From assembly GCF_014066305.1 (NCBI RefSeq), contig NW_023501036.1, forward strand, positions 321,501-385,500: a stretch of 64,000 nucleotides of DNA, written 5' to 3'. A model generated the notes under the pieces. That model searched no databases. It saw only the letters and a program-made list of their open reading frames with translations, and was not told the DNA's origin. Below are positions 43,022 to 53,900 of this stretch, piece after piece. The stretch comes from Letharia columbiana. Its lineage: Eukaryota > Ascomycota > Lecanoromycetes > Lecanorales > Parmeliaceae. The position numbers were made by a program, and so were the translations under genes. Each line of letters opens with the position of its first letter. Positions within the stretch are counted from its first letter, which is position 1.

Positions 43022-43468
43022 ATGGGCTCCACCCTGAACCCCAAACTCACCGGCCGCTGCCAATGCGGCAAAGTCACCTACTCCATACACTCAGAACCGC
43101 ACTCCCTAAATGTCTGCCACTGCCACGAATGCCAACGGCAATCCGGCTCTGCATTCGCCCTCACTCTCGTCGTACCATCACCCGGCGTGCATCTACCACC
43201 GTCATCCCAAAAACACATCGGTCACTTCGAGCGCAGAACCGACTCCGGAGGCATTCGCGGTGGTATTTTCTGCACGGATTGTGGGGTTCGCATCTACCAT
43301 AGCAATCCAAAGGCGCCGCAGTGGCTCAGTATCAAAGCGGGGACGCTGGATCAGAAAGTGGATTTCAGCGATGCCACGCACATTTGGACGAAGAGGAAGC
43401 TGGAAGGTGTGGCGGTTCCCGAAGGAGTGGAAGCTTGGGAGGAGGAGCCGGATGACGGGGTCGTGTAA
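43022..43468 (+). CDS. GFA/CENP-V-type zinc protein (148 aa)
   Basis: Intronless frame, ATG 43022 to TAA. Zinc ligands of the glutathione-dependent formaldehyde-activating (GFA, PF04828) fold are present: G-R-C-Q-C-G-K-V (C-x-C), C-H-C-H-E-C-Q-R (C-x-C-x2-C) and F-C-T-D-C-G (C-x2-C). F-A-L-T-L-V-V and W-L-S-I-K-A-G-T-L-D fit the β-barrel core and the conserved K-x-G-T-L-D. Length is typical of fungal members. These proteins are often annotated as S-(hydroxymethyl)glutathione synthase-like, but fungal paralogs are numerous and true substrates mostly unknown. Compact, intact, with its own promoter. Confidence 0.9.
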   Translation: MGSTLNPKLTGRCQCGKVTYSIHSEPHSLNVCHCHECQRQSGSAFALTLVVPSPGVHLPPSSQKHIGHFERRTDSGGIRGGIFCTDCGVRIYHSNPKAPQWLSIKAGTLDQKVDFSDATHIWTKRKLEGVAVPEGVEAWEEEPDDGVV

Positions 43469-44351
43469 TGGGGATTGCGAGGATGACGTGGAAGTCTGTG
43501 TTGGAATTGCGAGGTAAGAGTGAGGAAATAATCAGATAATGGACGCTCTGCAAATCTTAGCGGTGCCGGCTCGTGTTGGCCGTTTTCTACGGCAGTCAAT
43601 CGGGAACGGCCCTTTCAAAGGCGACCATACGCTCACTGACTTCCGAAAGCAAAAGGGATGAGATTAGCCGCGACCTATCATTGACGTCTTTGCTATGTCG
43701 ATATGCCAAAAAGTGATGTTGTATAGCGCGCCAAAAGGGCCTTTTCGTATCTAAACAGCCCACTGTATCATTGCGGAAGTGTGCGAGCGTCTTTGTCATC
43801 GGTGTCGTGCATTATGTTGCGCAAGTAATAGATTCTGGCGCCTGGTGATTTCATGAGCCACGCTACAAAGACACGTCATCTGAGATGCAAATGGACACTA
43901 CGCCTACTTTTGTTTGGCTGCGAAACCGGGAGTCATCTGGTCAATTGCCCGAGAAAACCAGTTAAAATGTGCTGAGCGCGCCGAAAATAGCTGGCAGTTA
44001 CATGCTTCATGACCAAACCGATTTGGCATTCGTACATTCTTTTCCCCCAGTCACTTTGCATTCGCCTCTCCCTCTTCCCATATCAGTCGTCGAGATTCAT
44101 CTCTTTCTCTCGCAAATTCTTGCCATCTACGTTTCTGGGCTACCAGTCTCCGAGGCTGCCTAACTGCCGAGTCCGTAGCGGACGGCGGGCCCTCCAAGAT
44201 GTAATGGATCTCCGGTATCCATTTCTCCGTCTGTTTGCTTCTTGAAGCAGACCTGTTGCGGCACAGTCGTCAGCGCTCATCCACGAAGAAAAAAATGGAC
44301 TCGAGAGTTTGGCGAGTAGATATGAAAATGTGAGGCTCGAGCGCTATGGAA
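43469..44351. other. Convergent intergenic, nothing seen
   Basis: About 880 bases holding 3' ends of the GFA gene (plus) and the M48-like gene (minus). A frame at 43596-43799 (-) and another at 44009-44245 (+) have no domain. No tRNA or repeat recognised. Confidence 0.5.
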
Positions 44352-45589
44352 TCATGTCTGCAGACTTTGGCTTATGTATGGCACACGATAGGTGGGCGGA
44401 GCCGCGAATGTGAGGATTCGAATAGTACAAGAAGAGGCGAAATAGACGTACGTGAGGATGTGAGGACCTGAACTGCGGATCTTGCCTGATCCTTTTCGTT
44501 GCACGACGCTGCTGCTCCTGCCACTCATTGACCTTCTTCCAGAAGCTGACAGCGCCCGAAGGGTCGAAACCAGCGTCCGTCATCAACAAAAGACCAATAT
44601 AGTCCGCTTCTCGATGCCGGACTCTCGACAAAGCGAGCGATGCCAGCCAGGATACCGAAAAAGGAACAAGGAAAACTATGCCTTCAATGCAGATGGAGGC
44701 CAAGAGAGCGAGCGGAAGGAATGATATGGTAAAGTACTTGTTGGCCAGTATAACGAATTCGGTTTCGAGGACATGACGCGCCAGGACAGATGCGATATTG
44801 TGGCCCAAGATGGCAGCCAATTCGTCATCGTTGCTGATGGCGTGGTAGAAGAAGCCGGTGGAGATCAATACGAGGCCGGACCTGGTGACGCAAGAGATCT
44901 CTGCGTCTGAGACAGGGTCAGTTCTGTAACAAACAGCGACCTTTAGATCCCGGGATGTATGTCACGGCAAGCTGAAGAGCAGAAAAGTACGGTCATAGCA
45001 TGAACTTACTCGGTTCATCGAGGATACGAACCTCCCATGCTATATCGTCCAAGCCGCTGGCCTTTACCAGACGATCCAACACGGCTTCGATTTTTCGAAG
45101 CCCCGGGTAGTCACTGTTTACGACCAGCTTTTTCTCATTCTCCTTGAACTTTTCCATATCAACACGTTCCATCTCCTCCATTCTCGTCAATGTCGACTGC
45201 GGTAACCAGCTACAGCGTCTCCTCCCTGTGATAGGTACCCGTTCAAAAGCGACGAAGTAGGAAATCGTCGCCCCAGAAAAGAACACCAAGACACCATACA
45301 CAGCCAGTCTGTGCGAGAGATTTTCCGCATACCGAGTTCTCCATCCAGATTTCCACGACGCAGCTGTACTGAAAAGACTTCTACTCCAATCCGAAGCGTG
45401 TTGCGGTTCTTGTTGACTCTGGGCAGCGCCTGGCGAAGAGTCTTCTTTTGATCCAGGCTTGGGCTTCTGATCCGGACCAGGCGCTCGGAAACGCCGCAAG
45501 GATATCGAGAACCCTACTCTCTGCGAGTGCACATGGCGAGAGACGTGCCGCCACTGTGGCAGGCTCAACAAGCCTGTTCTAAGTGCCAT
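44352..45589 (-). CDS. OMA1-like M48 protein with lost active site (346 aa)
   Basis: Exons 45589-45010, 44906-44452 and a two-codon exon 44357-44352 give 346 residues. The start M-A-L-R-T-G-L-L-S-L gives an Arg-rich amphipathic N-terminus fitting a mitochondrial presequence; the frame also opens to an ATG at 45799. A transmembrane segment (V-Y-G-V-L-V-F-F-S-G-A-T-I-S-Y-F) precedes the peptidase region. The M48 core is recognisable: D-D-E-L-A-A-I-L-G-H ... L-A-R-H, a double hydrophobic segment, and S-R-V-R-H-R-E-A-D-Y-I-G-L with the third zinc-ligand Glu. But the metal site reads H-N-I-A-S where active members have H-E-x-x-H: the catalytic Glu and second His are both gone. P-G-G-K-V before it is altered to R-S-G-L-V, and the C-terminus ends at S-S-H-P-H-T, short of the family. 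Either a pseudoprotease or an early pseudogene. Confidence 0.75.
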
Positions 45590-46645
45590 ACAGGCAGCCT
45601 TTCGGTCAAGATAATCTTTACAAGCAACAAAAACTGTCATCGGCTGATCGTGACGACTGTCGACGTTCCGGCGACGTTTGAAGTCAATGCAAAGAATTTG
45701 ATTGTGCGAGGCGCGTCGGCAAGGAGGTGTCTCGGGAAATATCCGGTGTCTGCATCTGCCGCACATCTGATTGGTGAACCACGCTACTGGGACATGCATG
45801 TCTCACTTCTGTTGATACCTGCAACTCTAAAAGCCTCTTTCGATCCAGGGCAGAGGTTTCTATAGCGATAGAAAGATTGCCAGCAAGAACTCATCACTCT
45901 TTCATTAATCTTGGGATCAACCGGGAATAAAAATCTTGGCATTTGTTTTTATCTTTTTTTGATTACCGCCAAAAGGCGTTACAGCGATCAACTCATTCTT
46001 GAAAGGATGTAGATATTTCCGGAAACATCCTAGCAACAAACCATCAAACCGGTTCCCCCGACCCCTAGGCTTATTGTTTGTCGCATATTCGAGTACACTT
46101 CACGGGCACAGCTGAATATATGTGTATGTGATTGGGCTGTGTCAAACGCCAGGGCTGGCAGGCGCGAACGGGGACATCAGCGTAGCTCAGCATCAAGAGA
46201 CTCCTATGCCTGTACGGCTTGGACCTGGAGTAGACGATCGCTCTATACAGATGTGGAGAATGACGAGAAATAGATCGAAGAAGTCCTTGGCCTACAAAGC
46301 AACCTTTGTGCAATTGGTGGCGACGAAGGTGCGACGTGGCAGTTGCTCCTTAACTTCCACCTAGACTCCTCCCAGTGCCGGTCGCGAGCATAAACCCTAA
46401 CTCCATCGTTCAAGGCTCTGGTGAGCCTTCAGGTCTTAAAGAGTCTTAAGATCTTGATAGTCTCGCATTAGTCTTGACGGCGGTTACGATCTTCCCCCAC
46501 TAATCACTAATTGCAATCCCTGCGTCGAGAGTGGGGACAGATCAAGCCCCTCGACATTGAAGGCTTGGGAACGAACATGGCCTGTCAACGGATTAAATCT
46601 CCCCTGTTCTATTTCGACTGAGCAGCTTCGGTGAGATATATATCC
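45590..46645. other. Intergenic, nothing seen
   Basis: About 1 kb between divergent genes; promoter of the M48-like gene and of the methyltransferase remnant. No domain-bearing frame. A T-rich stretch is at 45930-45962. Confidence 0.45.
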
Positions 46646-47254
46646 ATGATGTCTGAGTCGAACGAAGCTGCAGTCAAAAAACCCGACTACAAAGATGTGG
46701 AATACAATCTACCAAGAAACGAGTAAGCACTTCCCAGCATATAACATCATCTCTTCTACCACCGAAGTCTAACGACGATTCACCATACCAGCGCTGCAGA
46801 GCATGCCCGCCTAAATGACCAAGCAGCTGGCTCCACCGATCTGATGAAAGACAAGATTGTCCCTGCACCCCTCAAGAGTCCGACCGAGATACATGACGTA
46901 GGTTGGGGCACTGGCATTGTAACGCGCCATCTGGGCTCGATCTACCCCTCCGCCTCTGTTTATGGGATCGACATATCGCCCGTCCCTCCCACAACTGCTT
47001 CCGACGCCATTTCTTCAACGCCATCGAATGTCGAATACATCATCGGTGATATCCGCAAACTGGCTGGAGAAGACGAACGGCTGAGAGCTGGAAACTTCGA
47101 TTGCATTTTCCAGCGTCTGCAGAGGTTGAGTAGCGATCTATATCACGATCACCAAGAAGGTACCCCTTGCAATGTACAAGCCCCGCGCCAGCAAGGATTC
47201 GACACCAATTTTGCCTCTTGCTTTAGGTACGATGAGTCGACAGTTGACTGTTAA
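46646..47254 (+). pseudogene. SAM-dependent methyltransferase, truncated
   Basis: Exon 1 (46646-46722, M-M-S-E-S-N-E-A-A-V) splices through a normal intron (46723-46791) to A-E-H-A-R-L-N-D-Q-A. It then runs into class I methyltransferase motif I as D-V-G-W-G-T-G-I-V-T-R (the usual Cys is Trp), the acidic strand Y-G-I-D-I-S-P and motif N-V-E-Y-I-I-G-D-I-R. After F-D-C-I-F-Q-R-L the frame loses family resemblance, in the place where active relatives have the G-x-x-D-W ... L-K-P-G-G-W block, and stops at 47254, ~100 residues early. The UMTA/LaeA-like group is the closest by eye. Loss of the substrate-binding half suggests a pseudogene. Confidence 0.6.
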
Positions 47255-48223
47255 TGAAGACATGATGTAGAGCCAGCGACGCTTAAGCCTTGAGGGTTAA
47301 AGAATGCTAATAATGTGATAAAATTGGAATCATTCAAGTCTTAGGCCTTGGAAATTATTGAGTGTGCTGAGGACACTGAGTACGAGGGAGGTCGAGAGGC
47401 GCCTTATGCTATTCTGGGTTTCAATAGCGGCGTTGGCGGAAACGGCCAGAACCCCATCGACGCAGATCAGACTCTCAAAAACCGACAGCGAACTCCCTGC
47501 CGTCTTTATGACTGACCCCGGTAAACCCAGGGATTCTTCCAACTTCCTTTACAACAGAGCGGGCTGGAGGAGCAATTCCTGCCGGTGTAGCATGGGTACT
47601 TATGGTGGCTCTACCCGCAATGTTGATCGTGAATTCACCTGTTAGGGATTACGATCGAGTCGGTTTGGGCAAGGGGGCCTTCGACGACAACTGTGGACGA
47701 CAAGAGATAATGTGAGATATTAGGGTGGCAAGTTGTACTTCGGTCTCTACTCTAATCCTCGATTATGAAAACGGGGGATGCTACGATTAGCGCACATGAC
47801 TTTGAGTTGGGGGAGTTCACACGATCTTTACTACTGATTCGACGACGAAGGTTTGTTTGGCGGGACAATAGCTTTTACCATCAACTCACTGTCTTTACTT
47901 TGATTATCGTGCTAGACTTGAGTGCTCCTCGATACCTTTGCATAAGACTTGCTCCGAATCATTCGCTTCTAGAATAGAACCTAGGGGCTCCTTACTCTCA
48001 CCCTCTTCCGCCTACTGCTTCAGGTACTCAACATCATTCAAAGTGACTGGGATTGTATGGAAATCCTGATGATTGTACGCATGCTCCAGAGAAATTATGA
48101 GCAGTTGATCCGGCTGTGTGAAAAGGGAATTTGTAACTTTATACTCGACCATCCCTAGGCTAGCCCTATACATCATCATGCTATTACCTAGCCACCGGTT
48201 TCCATCAAGCACACGGCACCCCC
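47255..48223. other. Gene-free stretch, possible decayed coding sequence
   Basis: A frame near 47560-47720 reads P-A-G-V-A-W-V-L-M-V-A-L-P-A-M-L-I, a membrane-helix-like relic, but no complete gene. The rest shows nothing. Confidence 0.35.
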
Positions 48224-49009
48224 TCATCGCCTTCTGATCATCTCTTTCGGTTCCGGGAGAATCCTCCACGCATCCATCCGACTCGTTGCATGAATCAGTT
48301 CAACTAAATCTCGCCGAATCCACCTTGTATGACTTTCCTCATATATCACCCTCCGATAAACATCGCGTACGCTCCTCTCACGAATCGGCCACACCCGAAC
48401 TATACGCCACATCGCTCTTCTCCGACCACACAGGTGCCCGGCCGCGTACACACACGCGGCTGCGATGCTGAAGTTGCTAAAGGGCGAAGCATCTTGAAGA
48501 ATGCTCAGGTGCAGGATCCCCGATACCACTAGGGCGGCGGCTCGCTTCACGGGGTGGTTGTCTCTTTCGAAGCCGATGGCGTTGCAGAGCAGATGGCAGA
48601 GATTAATCAACGGCTCGGCACCGTAGATGCTTGTTGGGTCTGCATCGTATTCTTCTTCTTGGGCATCCTCGCTATCGTACTCCTCGGAATCCCAGTCGGA
48701 GTCGGGCTCAAGATTGCCAACCCAGCGACGCCATCCGTCTTCGTCATCGTAGTAAGGACCTCGCGCTGGAAAGAACTCATGTCGACATACAGGGCACGTG
48801 TTATGCTCCTCTAGCCATTTCGCGATACAGTCCGAACCAACGGTATGTTTGGTATCGCATGGCAGACGAATCTGTCTCTCGACTTTTCCGGTTTCGGTTG
48901 ACATCGTTCCGTAGACTTCGCTGCAGATCATGCATTCTTCTTGCGCTCCGTCCGCTTGCACAATGTTCTCAGTGCTCAGGAGCTGAGAGAGGAACTCCTG
49001 TCTATACAT
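48224..49009 (-). CDS. RING-type zinc finger protein (261 aa)
   Basis: Intronless frame from ATG 49009; the open frame extends upstream to a GTG only. Residues ~25-76 form the RING: E-C-M-I-C, then I-R-L-P-C-D-T-K-H-T-V-G-S-D-C-I-A-K-W-L and N-T-C-P-V-C, the C-x2-C ... C-x-H-type ... C-x2-C spacing of RING-H2 ligases. An acidic linker follows (D-S-D-W-D-S-E-E-Y-D-S-E-D-A-Q-E-E-E). The C-terminal ~130 residues are helical and hydrophobic (L-I-N-L-C-H-L-L-C-N-A-I-G-F; A-A-A-C-V-Y-A-A-G-H-L), then basic (R-D-V-Y-R-R-V-I-Y-E-E-S). The domain order resembles a fungus-specific family with an uncharacterised helical tail. Likely an E3 ubiquitin ligase; the substrate is unknown. Confidence 0.8.
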   Translation of the reverse strand: MYRQEFLSQLLSTENIVQADGAQEECMICSEVYGTMSTETGKVERQIRLPCDTKHTVGSDCIAKWLEEHNTCPVCRHEFFPARGPYYDDEDGWRRWVGNLEPDSDWDSEEYDSEDAQEEEYDADPTSIYGAEPLINLCHLLCNAIGFERDNHPVKRAAALVVSGILHLSILQDASPFSNFSIAAACVYAAGHLCGRRRAMWRIVRVWPIRERSVRDVYRRVIYEESHTRWIRRDLVELIHATSRMDAWRILPEPKEMIRRR

Positions 49010-49652
49010 GATTGTAATTTCGTTGTGACGGTTGAGGAGTTGTTGCAGAGGTGTATGCTGTGTAGATTCTGGGAAGTGAGTTGAGTGGAGGATCTTGGGG
49101 ATTGAGGGACACGAGAGAAAATACCAAGTACTTAACGGCAGCACTCACGCTACTAGCAGATAACTCCATAACAATGGACCATTGTCTTCAAAAAGAATTG
49201 GTCTGTTTCTTTGTCCAGCAATGTAGGTTGCCTTCACCGTAATTGTTCTTCTCTATTTGAACAAGTCTTTGTGCGACTTGGGCGTGTTAGTAACACAGGG
49301 TACAGGTTCGACCGGTCCGGCGTATGGCTTTGTCTCGACAAAGGAGGTCGTTCGAGATTGTCCTTCCATTCGATTGGTCCAATTAGAGATGCAGTCGACT
49401 TAGAAGGAGATCCTACGAATGCGGCCTCAGTCGACGGAACAGTTAGCTGAAGAAAATGGCGCCACTCCATTGACCCGAGATGAAGGTAAGATAGTGCTAC
49501 AGTACTGCCACTTGCAACACGCAGCTTTCTCTGGCGCTTGTCGCATTGAAAGCTGGAGGATTTTCGTGTTGTACGACCGGCAAACTTCTTCTGATAGGAA
49601 AGATGAAAAGCTTGCCGAGTACTTGGTTTTTTTTAAGTGTTTATATTCTTAG
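49010..49652. other. Last GC-normal sequence before the AT isochore
   Basis: Promoter side of the RING gene and unassigned sequence. Short frames only. Ends in homopolymer runs (CCCCCC, AAAACCCCCCC) at 49650-49670 where the AT block begins. Confidence 0.45.
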
Positions 49653-49785
49653 GGGGACCCCCCAAAACCCCCCCACTCCTCCAAAGGTTTTTAAAAGATC
49701 CCCTTAAATATAGGAGGGAGTGAAAAAAAAAAAAAAAAAAAAAAAAATAAAAAAAAAAAAAAAAAAATAAAATAAATTTAAATAA

Positions 49786-49838
<53 letters not shown>

Positions 49839-50900
49839 AATTTAAGAGATCTAACCCTAAGAATCGAGAGAGATATTATATTTTATTTAATATACTTAGA
49901 TAACTTTTGAGAGGCTTTTATCGAAGAGACTCTTCTTTTAAGCTCGATAGTTAGACGAGTATTCTATTAAATTTCATCTACGCTATATTATTTGAAAGCG
50001 TATAAGTAATTCTATAACTTTATATACTTAGTTTATTATCATATTTTTAATAAAAAATAAGAAAAAAAAAGGGGGGGTTAAGAATTTTATTTTTTTTTCC
50101 TCCCCCCTTTTTTTTTTTATTTCCTCTCACCCCCCATTTAGATTAAAAATAAAGAAATAAGATATATTTTAAACTAGAAATAGTAAAATTCGATAATCTA
50201 ATTAATTACTAGCCTCTTAGCGTAGTACCCATTCTTATTTTTAAGTCTTAAGTATTAAGAAAGCAAGCTTTTCAATTATATATATAGAAGTTTTTAGAGT
50301 AACTTTTTTAAATCTAATGGCGAATTACTAAAACTTCGATACTTCGACGATTTCATCTCCGAGAATAATCGTCAAAAAAGTACGGTTATTGTGAAATTTT
50401 GAAATATTCGGATATTCGAATATTCGTAAATACTTTATATAACTATTTTAGATAAATTTCGAATATATTATTTAGGCCTTTCTATTCTTTCTATCTATCT
50501 TCTATACGTTTATATTCTTTTAACACGCTATAATAAGAAAAAGAAAGTCTATCGTTACTGCCACCGTTACTGCCACCGTTACTTTCATTGAATTAGTTTT
50601 ACTAGTAAATTAATATATAAATATATCTATCTTTCTAACTTTATATTATTATATAACTTTAAAACTCTTTAAATTTAATAATTTTAATTCTTTTACTCTT
50701 CTAGAGATAGCGATTTAAAATTAATATAATAATTATAATTAGAGTATAATTATAATATTTATAAAATAAGTTATTATTAATCGATATAATATTAAATTAA
50801 AATATTATTATAATATAATTAGAGATATTAAAGCGTATTAGAAACTCTAATAAAGAGATCTTTATACTATTTATAGATAATAATTTAATAAAAAAATCGA
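49653..50900. repeat. AT-rich isochore edge with homopolymer runs
   Basis: Starts with C-runs, then ~130 bases of almost pure A (49723-49836), then AT-rich sequence with CG/CT retained but CA/TG rare. A second homopolymer-rich patch (G7, T9, C6, T10) lies at 50066-50135. A 12-bp unit GTTACTGCCACC is repeated at 50556-50583 and is one of the few GC-richer patches. No gene. Confidence 0.75.
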
Positions 50901-53900
50901 GTAGTAGTAATAATAACGATATTATTATTAATAGTTAAGAGAGTATTATTAATAATAAGCGAGATATTAATAAATAAATTAATAAACTTACTCGTACTCT
51001 AAATGAAAGAATAGAGTACGCTACTCGCCGCTAAGATATATTTATATAAAAATATTATCTTTAATCTCTAGAAGTAGAGATTATTTTATTTAAATAAGAT
51101 AAAACGTTTATAGATTATAGTCGTAATAGTAATAATAATAGATTAAGATTATTAGCGACTTTAGAAATAAAGAGAACTATAAACGATATTAATCTCGAAT
51201 ATAATAATATTATTTAGCGACCTCGAAAAATAATTCGACTAGAGAAATTATTAATTTATTATAAAAAGAGTATTTAAAAGTATTAAGTTTTAATATAAGA
51301 GATAACTGAGGCGTTTCGTCTAATCTCGAAAAACTTTTTTTTCGAAAAGAATAAGATTCTTTAAACTCGTTAATCTCTTAATAATTATTAGAAAGAACTA
51401 TAGACTAATAAGAAGAATAGATTTTCGAATTATAACTATATATAATAAAAGTTTATTAATTTTTTATTAAATTAAATTAAAGATCTAATAAATCGCGGGC
51501 TTAATATTATCTAAGTATATACGAATATTAGCTAAAGATAAAATTAAACTATACGCTAATTCGATAACTATCTTTAATCGTTAAAAATCTAAATAAATCT
51601 TTATATTAAGAATTAATAAGTATATTACTTATTTATAAAGCTTTATATAAATCTTCGCTATTAGTTAATTAATATTTAAACTATATTAATTAAATAAGAT
51701 AAGCTTCTAATATTTATAATATATTTAGAGAATAATAATAGAAAGTAAGAATTTTTCTAAGAATACGAAGTAGATAATATTTTTAATCTATAAGAGAATT
51801 AATAATAAGAAAATTAAAATTCTTAACTTAAGGGATCGCAGTTATCGCGAAGATAAAACGACTTCGATTTAAGAGATAAATAACCTCGAAATTATAAGTT
51901 TAAAAATAAATCTAAAAATAATAAGTCTTATCTAAATAGTATAAAATATTAAAATTATAAAGAAAAAGAATATTATATTACTATCTATATTAAATCGAAA
52001 AAATAAAAAACGAAAAACTCTAATAATATACTAATTAATTTAATCGATAACTATAAGCTTTACGCAGTTAACTCGATAAGAAAAGAAAAATCTTTATCGA
52101 AGACTTCGTAACGACGAGAGTAAAAATAGAAGTAGTATTTATTCTATTATTAATCTATAAAGATAGAGTACTTCTAAATAATTAAGATAAATTATATATT
52201 CCCGTTAAAATTTATTTTAATAATAATATTAAGGTAAATATAATAAGCTAGTATTTTATAATTAAGTAGAATCTAATTAAGATTAATAATCTTTAATTAA
52301 AATCTATATAGATAGATGAAAAATCAATTTATTACTATAATATCTACTCGATAACTTTTTATCTATAAAATAGTTAAAAGTATATTAAGCGCTATAAATA
52401 TATTTTCTACGCTATTAATAAGAAAGGTTTCTTAATAATTTTAAATCTTTCGATTTTAATTAATAAGCGAATTAAAATAGATATAGAAGATCGAATATAG
52501 CGTTTTAGCGTTAAAAAGTAATCGCTTAAGATTCTAACGCTATAATAATTCGCGGATATCTTAAAAAGATATAAGACTATTTATATATTAGTTATAGTCG
52601 AAATAATAATTATAAATAGAGAATATAAAACTAATATAATTAAAATATAGAATATTTAGATAAATAGCGTAGAGGTTATCTCTAAATTTTCTAATAAGTT
52701 AAAAGAATATAAAGATATATTTTTATCGAAAAAAGTAAGTTAATTACTATTATATAAAGATTATAATTATACTATCGAAATTATAATAAAACTATTATTT
52801 AATTTACTATATAATTTATCTAATATTAAATTAGCGACGCTAAGAATTCATTTTAATAAAGCCTTAGCGAAGGATTAAATAAGATATTTTACGAGTTTAA
52901 TAGAAGCTTTAATTCTATTTATTCTAAAAAAGAATAAAGATTTATATTTTATATATTAACTATCGTAAATTAAATAAGATAATTATTAAAATTTAATATC
53001 TCTTATTCTTATATAGCGAGACGCTTAATCGTTTAAATAGTTTTAAGTAATATATTAAATTTAATTTAAAGAATACTTATTATCGTATATAAATTCGTAA
53101 AGGCGATAAGTGAAAAATAGCGTTTCGTATATATTATAAGTATTTTAAATATTTAATAATATTATTCGACTTAATTAACGTCTTAATAATCTTTTAAATC
53201 TATATTAATAGAATTTTAATTAAACTAGTTAATTAATTTTATATAATATATTTAAATAATATTCTTATCTATTTTAAAATAAAGAAAAAGTACTTAGATT
53301 ATATAAAGTAAGTATTTAATTAATTTAGACGATATAGTCTTTATATAAATTTAAAGAAATATAAATTTTTCGTTATAGAAGTGAAATTTCTCGACTTTAT
53401 AGTATTTATTATTAGTATTACTATAAATAAATATAGAATAATTATAATTTAAAAGTAATTAAAACTAAAAGACTATTATAACATATAAGTCTTTTTTAGA
53501 ATTTATAAATTTCTATCGAAGATTTATTTATTATTATTCTTAAATTATAGATTCTTTAATAGAACTTCTTAAGGGGAGCGAAAAAGATATTAAATTAAAA
53601 TTAATTCTATAGCTTAGTATCGTAAAATATACGTTTAAAAAGCTAAAGGGCGCCTTTATAATTACGCCTCTTTTTAAGTATTTTAACTCTTAGCTTTTAA
53701 TTTAAATCGAAATTAACGTCTTATTATTCGCTATAGTAAGTATATTAATCTAGCTATATACAAATAGATAATAATACTTAATTACTTTTTATTTAAGAAA
53801 AATAATTAATATAAAATATAATTATAAAATATATAATTAAGAACTTCTTATAATTATTATAATATTTAAGTATTAACGCTATTATCTAAGAAGAAATTTC

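Noticed and set aside
49300..49325. GGTTCGACCGG resembling a tRNA B-box
   Set aside because: No matching A-box at tRNA distance and no cloverleaf could be drawn.
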